Assembly: GCA_023460035.1 (NCBI GenBank)
Contig: JAEWRN010000030.1
Span: 9,603-73,602 of the forward strand
Origin: Bacillota bacterium
Lineage (GTDB): Bacteria; Bacillota; Clostridia; Oscillospirales; Ruminococcaceae
Reading direction: 5' to 3'
DNA length: 64,000 nt
Shown in pieces: positions 24,124 to 32,113 of the stretch. A model generated the notes under the pieces. It was given only the letters and a program-made list of their open reading frames with translations, made no database searches and was not told the DNA's origin. The position numbers and the translations under genes are program-made. The stretch's first letter is position 1. Each line of letters begins with the position of its first letter.

Positions 24124-25335
24124 TCACACCGGGCCGGTGCCCGGCGTTTTCATAAACTTTTGGGTAAATTCTTCCCGTGCGCCGCGGGGCGTTTGCAAAC
24201 ACAGCGACCACAGGGCACCGGCGCGTGCCTCCAGCGCCGCCACCCGGCCGGCATCCCCCGGCATGCGCACCAGTTGCGCCAGCGAATGGCAAAGCGGTAC
24301 GGGCCGGCTGTCACGCGCCCCGGCAAGCTGCGCCAGCCCCGCCGGGGTGCCGCCCAGCAGCCGCAAATAGGGGGGCAGGCGGGGCAAGTCGTCCGTCAGG
24401 CCAAGGTAGGCGGCAAGCGCCAGCCTGCGCAGCTTGGCGTGGGTGTAGCGCTTGCTTTTTAACAGGTCGTACAGCTCGTTCGCGCTGCCCGCTTTGGCCG
24501 CGGCGCGGGCCAGCAAAAACGGCAACCCCTCGCCACCCGCCCCCGGCAGGCGCGCAAACTCCTCGGTGGTTTTGGAGCGCAGCACCGTCAGCAGCGAGGT
24601 GGAAAACGCCTGTTCGCTTAGCAAAGCTCCCGCCGCAGCGTCGCGGCAAAACAGCGCATAGGCAGCCGGCGGCAGGTACGGGGCTATCTGTTGCAGGTTG
24701 CCCGCCAATAGCTGCCCGCGCAAAGCACTTGCACTGGCAATGCGCCCGCCAGCGTGCAGCGGCGCGTCGTGCTGTGCCCCGGTGCGCGGCAGCGCAATGG
24801 CTTTTAGCGGCAGCCCAAGGCGGCGAATGGCCCTCAGGTAGGCAATGCCCAGCGTGTTGTTGGGCTTTGCCAGCAGCGCGGCGGCGCCGGGCTGCAATTC
24901 ACTTGCCAGCGCCGCCCGCAGCGCGGCAAGGCTGCCGCCCCCGGCCGTGTGCCTGCGCTGCAATTCGGCGTCGAACGCGGGGTCTTCCAGCAGTGCGGCA
25001 AGCGCTGTCAGCTTGGCAAGGTCCGCTTCTTCTGCCCCAAAGCAAATGCCGTCGCAGCCAAGGGCTGCCAGCAGCCACACCCCGCCCTCGGCAAACCGGT
25101 CGGCCCCCGCCGCAGCCCAGGGCACCGGCAGCTCGGCCACAAGGTCGGCCCCGCAGGCAAGGGCGGCGCGCGCCCGGGTGAATTTTGAAAACACCGCCGG
25201 GGTGCCGCGCTGTGCATAATTGCCGCTCATCACAACAAAGATGCCCTCGGCGCCGCGGCTGCGCAGCGTGTCGATTTGCAGTGCGTGGCCGTTGTGAAAC
25301 GGGTTGTACTCGGCAATGATCCCAATTCGTTGCAT
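24124..25335 (-). CDS. tmcAL: tRNA(Met) cytidine acetate ligase TmcAL (YlbM)
   Basis: 403 residues. N-terminal nucleotidyltransferase fold with IIAEYNPFHNGHALQI (HxGH motif), MSGNYAQRGTPAVFSKF and RARAALACGADLVAELP; downstream KPNNTLGIAYLRAI and GGRIASASALR are family signatures. TmcAL uses acetate and ATP to make N4-acetylcytidine at the wobble base of elongator tRNA-Met. ATG at 25335 after AAGGAG. Divergent from ackA, with which it is often neighbour in Clostridia, fitting an acetate link. Confidence 0.93.
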   Translation of the reverse strand: MQRIGIIAEYNPFHNGHALQIDTLRSRGAEGIFVVMSGNYAQRGTPAVFSKFTRARAALACGADLVAELPVPWAAAGADRFAEGGVWLLAALGCDGICFGAEEADLAKLTALAALLEDPAFDAELQRRHTAGGGSLAALRAALASELQPGAAALLAKPNNTLGIAYLRAIRRLGLPLKAIALPRTGAQHDAPLHAGGRIASASALRGQLLAGNLQQIAPYLPPAAYALFCRDAAAGALLSEQAFSTSLLTVLRSKTTEEFARLPGAGGEGLPFLLARAAAKAGSANELYDLLKSKRYTHAKLRRLALAAYLGLTDDLPRLPPYLRLLGGTPAGLAQLAGARDSRPVPLCHSLAQLVRMPGDAGRVAALEARAGALWSLCLQTPRGAREEFTQKFMKTPGTGPV

Positions 25336-25371
25336 AATGGCTCCTTTGGCGAATAAAGTCGATACCAGTCC

Positions 25372-25400
25372 TTGAAAAAGGATTTTTGATATTATATAAT
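25372..25400 (+). promoter_or_regulatory. Sigma-A promoter of ackA
   Basis: TTGAAA (25372) and TATAAT (25395) with a 17-bp spacer. Confidence 0.8.
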
Positions 25401-25462
25401 AAAAAAGTTGAACAAAAAAGAGGCTTGGCGTTAAAACAAGGAAAAACGGAGGTTCGGAGGAA

Positions 25463-26671
25463 ATGAAGATTCTGGTTATCAACTGCGGCTCCAGCTCGCT
25501 GAAGTACCAGCTGATCGACATGGATGGGGAAAAGGTGCTTTGCAAGGGGAACTGCGAGAGAATCGGCATCCCCGGCAGCCTGATCACCCATAAGACGGCA
25601 GACGGCTACGAAGTAAAGCAGGAGTGCCCGTTTAAGGACCACACTGCCGCATTTGCGAAGCTGATTGAGGTCATGACCACCGGGGAACATCCGGTCATCC
25701 GTGATATCAAGGAGATCAATGCGATCGGCCACCGCATCGTGCAGGGTGCCGACAAGTTCCCGACCTCCTGCCTTGTAAACGAAGACGTGGTGGAAAAGAT
25801 CGCCGACCTTGCCGAGCTTGCACCGCTGCACAACCCGGCGCACGTGCAAGGCATCCGGGCCGCGCAAAAGGCATTTGGCAAAGACCTGCCGCAGGCCGTG
25901 GTGTTTGACACCGCGTTCCACCAGACGATGCCCCCGAAGGCCTATATGTTTGCGGTACCGTACGAATACTACGAAAAACACAACATCCGCCGTTACGGCG
26001 CCCACGGCACCTCGCACCGCTATGTCAGCAAGAAGTGTGCGGACGTGATGGGCAAGCCCATCACCGACCTGCGCATTGTCACCTGCCATTTGGGCAACGG
26101 CTCGTCCATCACCGCCGTCAACCATGGCAAAAGTGTAGACACCTCCATGGGCCTCACCCCGACCGGCGGCGTGATGATGGGTACCCGCAGCGGCGACCTT
26201 GACCCGTCGGTCGTCACCCAGATGGCCGAAATCAGCGGCAAGCACGGCAACGAGCTGTTTGTCGAAGTGCTGAACGGCAAAAGCGGCCTGCTGGGGATCT
26301 CCGGTGTTTCCAGCGACAACCGCGACATTGAAAAAGCGGCCGCAGAGGGTAATATGCGCGCCCAACTGGCACAGGACATGCTGTGCTACCAGATTAAAAA
26401 GTATGTCGGCAGTTATGTTGCCGCCATGGGCGGTATTGACGCGCTGGTGTTCACCGGCGGTATTGGCGAAAACAGCGACAGCGTGCGCCACAAGGTCTGC
26501 GAGGAGATGGATTTCTTCGGCATTCGCATTGACGAAGAGAAAAACAAGACCCGCGGCGACGTGGTAGAGCTCACGGCCCCCGGCGCAAAGGTGCGCACCT
26601 TCATCATCTGCACCAACGAAGAGCTGATGATTGCCCGCGACACCAAAGAACTGGTGGAAGCCCGCGGCTAA
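25463..26671 (+). CDS. ackA: Acetate kinase
   Basis: 402 residues, full length. Acetate-kinase signatures: N-terminal ILVINCGSSSLKYQ, VVFDTAFHQTMPPKAYMF (catalytic Asp), RRYGAHGTSHRYV, LGNGSSITAVNHGKSVDTSMG, TRSGDLDPS and FTGGIGENS near the C terminus. Converts acetyl phosphate plus ADP to acetate plus ATP, the last step of the Pta-AckA route; pta lies at 43296. ATG at 25463 after GGAGGTTCGGAGG. Strong promoter and terminator make it a single-gene unit. Confidence 0.98.
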   Translation: MKILVINCGSSSLKYQLIDMDGEKVLCKGNCERIGIPGSLITHKTADGYEVKQECPFKDHTAAFAKLIEVMTTGEHPVIRDIKEINAIGHRIVQGADKFPTSCLVNEDVVEKIADLAELAPLHNPAHVQGIRAAQKAFGKDLPQAVVFDTAFHQTMPPKAYMFAVPYEYYEKHNIRRYGAHGTSHRYVSKKCADVMGKPITDLRIVTCHLGNGSSITAVNHGKSVDTSMGLTPTGGVMMGTRSGDLDPSVVTQMAEISGKHGNELFVEVLNGKSGLLGISGVSSDNRDIEKAAAEGNMRAQLAQDMLCYQIKKYVGSYVAAMGGIDALVFTGGIGENSDSVRHKVCEEMDFFGIRIDEEKNKTRGDVVELTAPGAKVRTFIICTNEELMIARDTKELVEARG

Positions 26672-26714
26672 GCTTTAAATTGAAACAGGTTACCGGGCAC
26701 AGCCCGGCAGCAGC

Positions 26715-26745
26715 ACGGCCTGCCTTTGCGGCAGGCCGTTTTTGT
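26715..26745. terminator. Terminator of ackA
   Basis: ACGGCCTGCC / GGCAGGCCGT with TTTGC loop and T-rich tail. Confidence 0.9.
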
Positions 26746-26769
26746 TTTGTGTAAAAGGCTACCCGCACA

Positions 26770-27678
26770 TTACGCCTGGTTGCTGCCGCCCAAAATGGCG
26801 ACGATGCGCTTGCCCGCATTCGCCTCTTCGCGCGCAAGCGACAGCGCGCCTGCCAGCACGGCCCCGGCGGCGGGGCACAGCGGCAGCCCATCCAGCAACA
26901 GCGCGTCCTGTGCGGTCTGCTTGCCGTCCCCGGTCGAAACGCGCAGTACCTTGTCTACAATATAAGGGTTATAGTTTTCAGGCACAAAGCCGCAGCCAAT
27001 ACCGGCAAGGCCGTGCGGCCCGGCAAACCCGCCGGTCAGTACCCCGCTTTCGGCGGGCTCTATGCCCACCATCTGCACGCCGTTCGTCCACGCCTTAATA
27101 TGTTCGCCCACCCCGCTAATGGTGCCGCCGGTGCCCACGCCGGCCACCACCATGTCCAGCTTTGCGCCGGTGGCCTGCAACAGGGCCGGCCCGGTGACAC
27201 GGCGGTGATATTCGGGGTTCAGGTCGTTTGCAAACCGGTCCATAAAATACCCGTTATTCGCGGCGGCAATGGCGGTGGCCCGTTGTTCGCCCTCTTCTTG
27301 CGTGGGGCCGCACAGCGCCAGCTTGGCACCATAGCCCGCCAGCTGCTGTTGGCGCAGCAGCGGTACGGTAGAGGCCAGGCACAGCACCACCGGGCGGCCG
27401 GTGCGGTGCCCGGCCAGCGCCAGCGCCGCGCCAAAGCTGCCCGCAGAGGCTTCGGTAATCAGCGCGCCGGGTGCCAGCGCCCCGGTTTGCTCGGCAAGGC
27501 GAATCATGCCCTCGGCAAGGCTGTCTTTAAAGCTGCCGGTCGGGCCGGTGAAGTTGAAAAAGGCCAGCAATTCGGCCGCGGGCCGGTAGCGCGCGCAAAG
27601 CCCCGGCAGCTGCACCAGCGCGCCAGCGCCGCGCGCCTGCGTAAAATCGTGAAAAACACCGCCTTGCACAGGGTCCAT
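26770..27678 (-). CDS. Fold-type II PLP-dependent enzyme, cysteine-synthase-like but with altered substrate loop
   Basis: 302 residues. FFNFTGPTGSFKDSLAEGMI contains the PLP-binding lysine (SFKDS; SVKDR in CysK), and VVAGVGTGGTISGVGEHIK matches the phosphate-binding GTGGT loop of cysteine synthases. The carboxylate-binding loop, TSGNTG in CysK, is replaced by EASAGSFG, and no RYLST-type C-terminal segment is seen. It is therefore a family member of uncertain substrate (cysteine synthase, threonine synthase-like or another beta-replacement enzyme). ATG at 27678 follows GGGAGGT. Stand-alone gene, divergent from the ylxM operon. Confidence 0.75.
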   Translation of the reverse strand: MDPVQGGVFHDFTQARGAGALVQLPGLCARYRPAAELLAFFNFTGPTGSFKDSLAEGMIRLAEQTGALAPGALITEASAGSFGAALALAGHRTGRPVVLCLASTVPLLRQQQLAGYGAKLALCGPTQEEGEQRATAIAAANNGYFMDRFANDLNPEYHRRVTGPALLQATGAKLDMVVAGVGTGGTISGVGEHIKAWTNGVQMVGIEPAESGVLTGGFAGPHGLAGIGCGFVPENYNPYIVDKVLRVSTGDGKQTAQDALLLDGLPLCPAAGAVLAGALSLAREEANAGKRIVAILGGSNQA

Positions 27679-27808
27679 AGTACCTACCTCCCGTGGCTGT
27701 TTGCCTTTATTAAGTCCATCCTACCCAGCCTGTGGCCAAATGTCAAACAAAACCGGTTGGCGGCGCAAAATAACCTGCTTTTTGTAAAGCTAATTCGCTT
27801 TACAATGC

Positions 27809-27837
27809 TTGACGCACCTTGTGTAATTTGATATAAT
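27809..27837 (+). promoter_or_regulatory. Sigma-A promoter of the ylxM-ffh-rpsP operon
   Basis: TTGACG (27809) and TATAAT (27832) with a 17-bp spacer. Confidence 0.88.
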
Positions 27838-27891
27838 AGCCGTTGTGTAAAGCAATCACCTTTACAAAAGGCGGAAAGGCGGGGGTACCCG

Positions 27892-28257
27892 ATGGCGAAA
27901 AACCTGGAAATTTCTTTTCTGCTGGATTTCTACGGCGGCGTACTGACCGACCGCCAGCGCGATGTGATGGAGCAGTATTACAACGACGATTTGTCGCTGT
28001 CTGAAATTGCGTCCAACTTCGGCATTTCCCGCCAGGGGGTGCGCGATGCCATCAAGCGCGGCGAGGTGATCATGCTGGACCTTGAGCAAAAGGTGGGCTT
28101 TGCGACCCGTTACCGTGCCGTGCGCACGGGGCTGGAGCGCATTGAGCAGCTTGCGCGCGAAATTCGTTTTCAAAACGAAGAGAGCTACGTTCCCTCGGCC
28201 CGCATTGGCGCCGGGGCAGAGGAAATTCTTGCACTGGTCGATAAAATCAGCGAATAA
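27892..28257 (+). CDS. ylxM: YlxM/p13-like helix-turn-helix protein, SRP cofactor
   Basis: 121 residues. LDFYGGVLTDRQRDVMEQYYNDDLSLSEIA followed by the recognition helix GISRQGVRDAIKRG is the sigma-70-region-4-like HTH of YlxM. In Firmicutes the gene precedes ffh, as here (11 bp gap), and YlxM modulates SRP GTPase activity. ATG at 27892. Confidence 0.92.
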   Translation: MAKNLEISFLLDFYGGVLTDRQRDVMEQYYNDDLSLSEIASNFGISRQGVRDAIKRGEVIMLDLEQKVGFATRYRAVRTGLERIEQLAREIRFQNEESYVPSARIGAGAEEILALVDKISE

Positions 28258-28268
28258 AGGGGCAGCCC

Positions 28269-29609
28269 ATGGCGTTTGAAAGTTTAACAGAAAAACTGTC
28301 CGCCGCCTTTCGCCGCCTGCGCGGTAAGGGCAAACTGACCGAGGCCGACATCAAGGTCGCCATGCGCGAAGTGCGTATGGCCCTGCTGGAAGCCGACGTC
28401 AACTACAAAGTGGCGAAAGATTTTATTGCCAAGGTGACCGAGCGCAGTGTGGGTGCCGAAGTGATGGAAAGCCTCACCCCCGCGCAGCAGGTCATCAAGA
28501 TTGTCAGCGAAGAGCTGACCGCGCTGATGGGCACCGAAAGCCACGGGGTGCACATCAATGCAAAGCCGCCCACCATCCTGCTAATGTGCGGGTTGCAGGG
28601 CAGCGGCAAAACCACCCATTCGGCCAAAATTGCAAAATACTTTGTCAAGCAGGGGCACCGCCCGCTGCTGGTGGCCTGCGATATCTACCGCCCGGCGGCT
28701 ATCGACCAGTTAAAGGTCGTGGGCGAAAAAGCCGGGGTGCCGGTGTTTGAGCTGGGCACCGAAAAGCCGGAGGTCATAGCCAAAAAGGCCGTGGCTCACG
28801 CAAAGGACTACGGCAATGATTTGGTAATTCTGGATACGGCCGGCCGTTTGCATGTGGACGACGAGCTGATGGCAGAGCTGGGCCGCATCAAAGAGGCTGT
28901 GCCGGTGGACGAAACTTTGCTCGTTGTCGACGCGATGGTCGGGCAGGACGCCGTCAATGTGGCGTCTTCGTTTAACGAGCGCATTGGCGTTGACGGCATT
29001 GTGCTCACCAAGCTCGACGGCGACACCCGCGGCGGCGCGGCGCTCAGCGCGCGCGCAGTCACCGGCAAGCCCATCAAGTTTGCGGGCGTCGGCGAAAAGC
29101 TGGACGACCTTGAACTGTTCCACCCGGACCGCATGGCCAGCCGCATCCTTGGCATGGGCGACGTGATGACGCTGATTGAAAAGGCGCAGGAGACGCAGGA
29201 CCAGAAAAAGGCCGAAGAAGCGGCGAAGCGCCTGCTGGAAAACAAGTTCGACATGAACGATTTGCTGGACCAGATTGCCCAGATGAAAAAGATGGGCGGT
29301 GCTGCGGCCATGATGGCCATGCTGCCGGGTGCCGGCAAAATCAGCGGCGAGGATATGGAAAACAGCGACAAGCTGTTTGGCCGCATGGAAGCAATTATTC
29401 AAAGCATGACCCCCGGCGAGCGCGCAAAGCCCGCAATCGTTGACCCCAAGCGCAAACGCCGCATTGCCGCGGGCAGCGGCACCAAGGTCGAGGATGTCAA
29501 CCGCATTCTGCGCCAGTACGAGCAGATGAACAAGCTGATGAAGCAGATGAAAAAGTCGGGCGGCAAGCGCCGGTTTGGCGGTATGCGCGGCATGAATTTC
29601 GGCTTTTAG
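28269..29609 (+). CDS. ffh: Signal recognition particle GTPase Ffh (SRP54)
   Basis: 446 residues. N domain, then G domain with GLQGSGKTTHSAKIAKYF (G1), DIYRPAAIDQL, ILDTAGRLHVDDELM (G3), LTKLDGDTRGGAALS (G4) and FAGVGEKLDDLELFHPDRMASRILGMGD. The methionine-rich M domain ends with QMKKMGG, MEAIIQSMTPGER, R..RIAAGSGT and KQMKKSGGKRRFGGMRGM. Binds 4.5S/SRP RNA and signal peptides at the ribosome exit. Confidence 0.98.
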   Translation: MAFESLTEKLSAAFRRLRGKGKLTEADIKVAMREVRMALLEADVNYKVAKDFIAKVTERSVGAEVMESLTPAQQVIKIVSEELTALMGTESHGVHINAKPPTILLMCGLQGSGKTTHSAKIAKYFVKQGHRPLLVACDIYRPAAIDQLKVVGEKAGVPVFELGTEKPEVIAKKAVAHAKDYGNDLVILDTAGRLHVDDELMAELGRIKEAVPVDETLLVVDAMVGQDAVNVASSFNERIGVDGIVLTKLDGDTRGGAALSARAVTGKPIKFAGVGEKLDDLELFHPDRMASRILGMGDVMTLIEKAQETQDQKKAEEAAKRLLENKFDMNDLLDQIAQMKKMGGAAAMMAMLPGAGKISGEDMENSDKLFGRMEAIIQSMTPGERAKPAIVDPKRKRRIAAGSGTKVEDVNRILRQYEQMNKLMKQMKKSGGKRRFGGMRGMNFGF

Positions 29610-29686
29610 CACAAGGGCAGGTTTTTACCGGGTGACCGGTTTAAATAAAATAAGATGTATTTCATTCATTTTGGAGGAAAACCAGT

Positions 29687-29929
29687 ATGGCAGTTAAGAT
29701 CAGACTGCGCCGCATGGGCGCCAAGAAAAACCCGTTCTACCGCGTTGTTGTCGCGGATTCCCGTTTCCCGCGTGATGGCCGTTTCATCGAAGAAATCGGC
29801 ACTTACGACCCCAACAAGAAACCTTCTGAGTTCCACGTGGATGCCGAAAAGGCGAAAAAGTGGATCGAGAATGGCGCCCAGCCCACCGATACCGTTCGGG
29901 CGCTGCTGAAAAAGAGCGCGGTCATCTAA
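29687..29929 (+). CDS. rpsP: 30S ribosomal protein S16
   Basis: 80 residues; AVKIRLRRMGAKKNPFYR, VVADSRFPRDGRFIEEIGTYDP and GAQPTDTVRALLKKS are diagnostic. ATG at 29687 follows TTGGAGG. Part of the ffh-rpsP-khpA-rimM-trmD run. Confidence 0.98.
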   Translation: MAVKIRLRRMGAKKNPFYRVVVADSRFPRDGRFIEEIGTYDPNKKPSEFHVDAEKAKKWIENGAQPTDTVRALLKKSAVI

Positions 29930-29964
29930 AAGGCCCCCGCTCGCAGAGCAGAGAGGAAACTTTT

Positions 29965-30201
29965 ATGTTGAAAGAACTTTTGATCGCCGTTGCACAGGGC
30001 CTTGTGGAAAACAAGGACGCCGTGCAGGTCACGGTGGACGCCCCCGACGCCGAGGGTACAACGGTCTATCATTTAAGCGTAGCCGAAGATGATATGGGCC
30101 GTGTGATTGGCAAACAGGGCCGCATTGCCAAGGCAATCCGTGTTGTAATGCGCGCCGCCGCGGTGCGTGTCGGCGAAAAGGTCATGGTCGAAATCGACTG
30201 A
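29965..30201 (+). CDS. khpA: KH-domain RNA-binding protein KhpA
   Basis: 78 residues. Single KH domain with the GxxG loop in MGRVIGKQGRIAKAIRVVMRAAA. KhpA with KhpB binds many small RNAs and mRNAs in Gram-positives and affects cell division. ATG at 29965 is chosen over an open frame extending into rpsP. Confidence 0.93.
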   Translation: MLKELLIAVAQGLVENKDAVQVTVDAPDAEGTTVYHLSVAEDDMGRVIGKQGRIAKAIRVVMRAAAVRVGEKVMVEID

Positions 30202-30286
30202 AAGTGCAAATGCAAAACGGAATGCCGCTTTTGTCTTTATGGGCAAAGGCGGCATGTTTTGCCAACAGGGCAGTAAGGAGGCGGCG

Positions 30287-30805
30287 ATGCAAAAACAGTA
30301 TCTCGAAGCAGGCAAGTTTGTAACGACCCACGGCGTGACGGGGGAAATTAAGGCGTACCCCTATTGTGACAGCGCCGAATTTTTGTGCACCATTGGGCAG
30401 TTTTACCTTTCGCCGCAGGGCGGCAAAGCACTGCACGTGCAGGAAGCGCGGCCCCACAAGGGCATGGTGCTGCTGCGGCTGGAAGGGGTCAATTCGATGG
30501 ACGATGCCCGCGCGCTGGTGGGCCGCCTGTTTTACCTTGACCGCGCGGACGCCGATTTGCCTGCCGGGCGCTGGTTTGTGCAGGACATCATTGGCCTGCG
30601 CGTGTTGGATGCCGACACCGGCGCCGAGTACGGCACGATAACGGCGGTGACAAACGGCGGCGCCAGCGACGTGTACGAGGTGCGCACCGGCGACGGGCGC
30701 ACGGTGCTGTTCCCCGCGGCGGCAGAGTTTTTGGCCGAGACGAACCCCGAAGCGGGGTACGTAAAGGTGCGGCCGATACGGGGGATGTTTGACGATGCGG
30801 ATTGA
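30287..30805 (+). CDS. rimM: Ribosome maturation factor RimM
   Basis: 172 residues. N-terminal RimM domain YLEAGKFVTTHGVTGEIKAYPY, then the PRC-barrel WFVQDIIGLRVLDADTGAEYGTI...DVYEVR and LFPAAAEFL. Binds S19 in the 30S head during assembly. ATG at 30287 follows TAAGGAGG. Its last codons overlap trmD by 11 bp, indicating coupling. Confidence 0.95.
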   Translation: MQKQYLEAGKFVTTHGVTGEIKAYPYCDSAEFLCTIGQFYLSPQGGKALHVQEARPHKGMVLLRLEGVNSMDDARALVGRLFYLDRADADLPAGRWFVQDIIGLRVLDADTGAEYGTITAVTNGGASDVYEVRTGDGRTVLFPAAAEFLAETNPEAGYVKVRPIRGMFDDAD

Positions 30806-31496
30806 TATTGCAACGCTGTTCCCCGACATGTGCGAAACGGTGCTGTCTGAAAGCATTTTAGGCCGCGCACGGCGCAAGGGCAGCATTGAAATGCACTGCC
30901 ACAATATCCGCGATTACACGATGAGCAAGCAAAAACAGGTGGACGATTACCCGTACAGCGGCGGCCACGGCATGATCTTGCAGGCCGAGCCCATCTACCT
31001 GTGCTGCAAGGCCATCGAGGGTCAGCAGCAGGTAAAGCCCCATGTCATTTTTTTGACGGCCGGCGGCAAAACCTACACGCAAGAGCGCGCGCGGCAGCTG
31101 GCGCAGCTGCCCAGCATCACGCTGGTCTGCGGCCATTACGAGGGCATTGACGAGCGGGTGATTGAAGAGCTGGCCGATGAGGAGATCAGCCTTGGCGATT
31201 TTGTCATCACCGGCGGCGAGCTGGCCGCGCTGGTGGTGGCCGACAGCGTGGCGCGCCTGTGCGACGGGGTGCTCTCATCGCCGGAGGGGTACGAGGACGA
31301 AAGCTTTTACAGCGGCCGGCTGGAATACCCACAGTATACAAGGCCGGAGGTTTGGCACGGGCGCCAGGTGCCGCCGGTGCTGCTGTCGGGCCACGCCAAA
31401 AAGATACGCGAATGGAAAGAGGAGCAGTCGCTGCAGCGCACGTTGGCGCGGCGGCCAGACCTGTTACAGCAGAAAAAAGAGGAAACAGACGAGTAA
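30795..31496 (+). CDS. trmD: tRNA (guanine-N1)-methyltransferase TrmD
   Basis: 233 residues. RIDIATLFPDM, the knot-forming VDDYPYSGGHGMILQAEPI, PHVIFLTAGGKTYTQERARQLA, LVCGHYEGIDERV and SLGDFVITGGELAALVV are all characteristic. Makes m1G37 using S-adenosylmethionine, preventing frameshifts. ATG at 30795 preferred over TTG at 30789. Confidence 0.97.
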   Translation: MRIDIATLFPDMCETVLSESILGRARRKGSIEMHCHNIRDYTMSKQKQVDDYPYSGGHGMILQAEPIYLCCKAIEGQQQVKPHVIFLTAGGKTYTQERARQLAQLPSITLVCGHYEGIDERVIEELADEEISLGDFVITGGELAALVVADSVARLCDGVLSSPEGYEDESFYSGRLEYPQYTRPEVWHGRQVPPVLLSGHAKKIREWKEEQSLQRTLARRPDLLQQKKEETDE

Positions 31497-31652
31497 CAAC
31501 ACCCGACCGGAATTGACAAAAATTGCTGCCGAAAATTGATATTTTGACTAAGGTTGTTGAAAACTTTGTAGTTAAGATATACAAAGCGCTGGGTTTCGGC
31601 ATTTGGGTTTTAAGCGAACTGATGAAAATACCCACTGTTTTGATTATTTTGT

Positions 31653-31681
31653 TGACGGGTCGAGAATATTGAGATATGATA
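31653..31681 (+). promoter_or_regulatory. Sigma-A promoter of the HPr gene
   Basis: TTGACG (31653) and TATGAT (31676) with a 17-bp spacer, in an AT-rich 256-bp gap that holds no gene. Confidence 0.75.
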
Positions 31682-31752
31682 ATATCATATTAAAACTTAC
31701 ATTAATATTACTTTTTCTTTTGGAAAATTTTTGAAATAGGAGCGTTCTGACT

Positions 31753-32016
31753 ATGTATGTGAAAGACGTTACAGTCGAGAATCAGGTAGGCCTGCATGCC
31801 CGCCCGGCAACTTTCTTTATTCAAAAAGCCAACGAGTTCAAGTCTTCGATCTGGGTGGAGAAAGAAGAGCGCCGCGTGAATGCCAAAAGCCTGCTCGGCG
31901 TACTCTCCCTCGGTATCGTGGGCGGTACCACCATTCGCATCATTGCGGACGGTGCGGACGAACAGCTGGCGGTAGACGGGCTGGTAAAACTTGTGAACTC
32001 CGGGTTCAGCGAGTAA
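31753..32016 (+). CDS. ptsH: Phosphocarrier protein HPr
   Basis: 87 residues. QVGLHARPATFF places the PEP-dependent phosphorylation site at His15, and RRVNAKSLLGVLSLG places the regulatory Ser46 that HPr kinase modifies in Firmicutes. Both are present, so it is a full HPr rather than Crh. No EI gene (ptsI) is next to it, which is usual for Clostridia. ATG at 31753 follows AGGAG at 31738-31742; own promoter and terminator. Confidence 0.95.
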   Translation: MYVKDVTVENQVGLHARPATFFIQKANEFKSSIWVEKEERRVNAKSLLGVLSLGIVGGTTIRIIADGADEQLAVDGLVKLVNSGFSE

Positions 32017-32029
32017 GCATGCATCTCAG

Positions 32030-32056
32030 GGCGCTGCCACAGGCAGCGCCTTTTTT
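32030..32056 (+). terminator. Terminator of the HPr gene
   Basis: GGCGCTGCC / GGCAGCGCC with ACA loop and six T. Confidence 0.93.
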
Positions 32057-32113
32057 CTTCTTCTGCGGCAGTTTGCACTGCCAGCATCAGCGCAAGGGCG
32101 GTGAACCGGGTAG

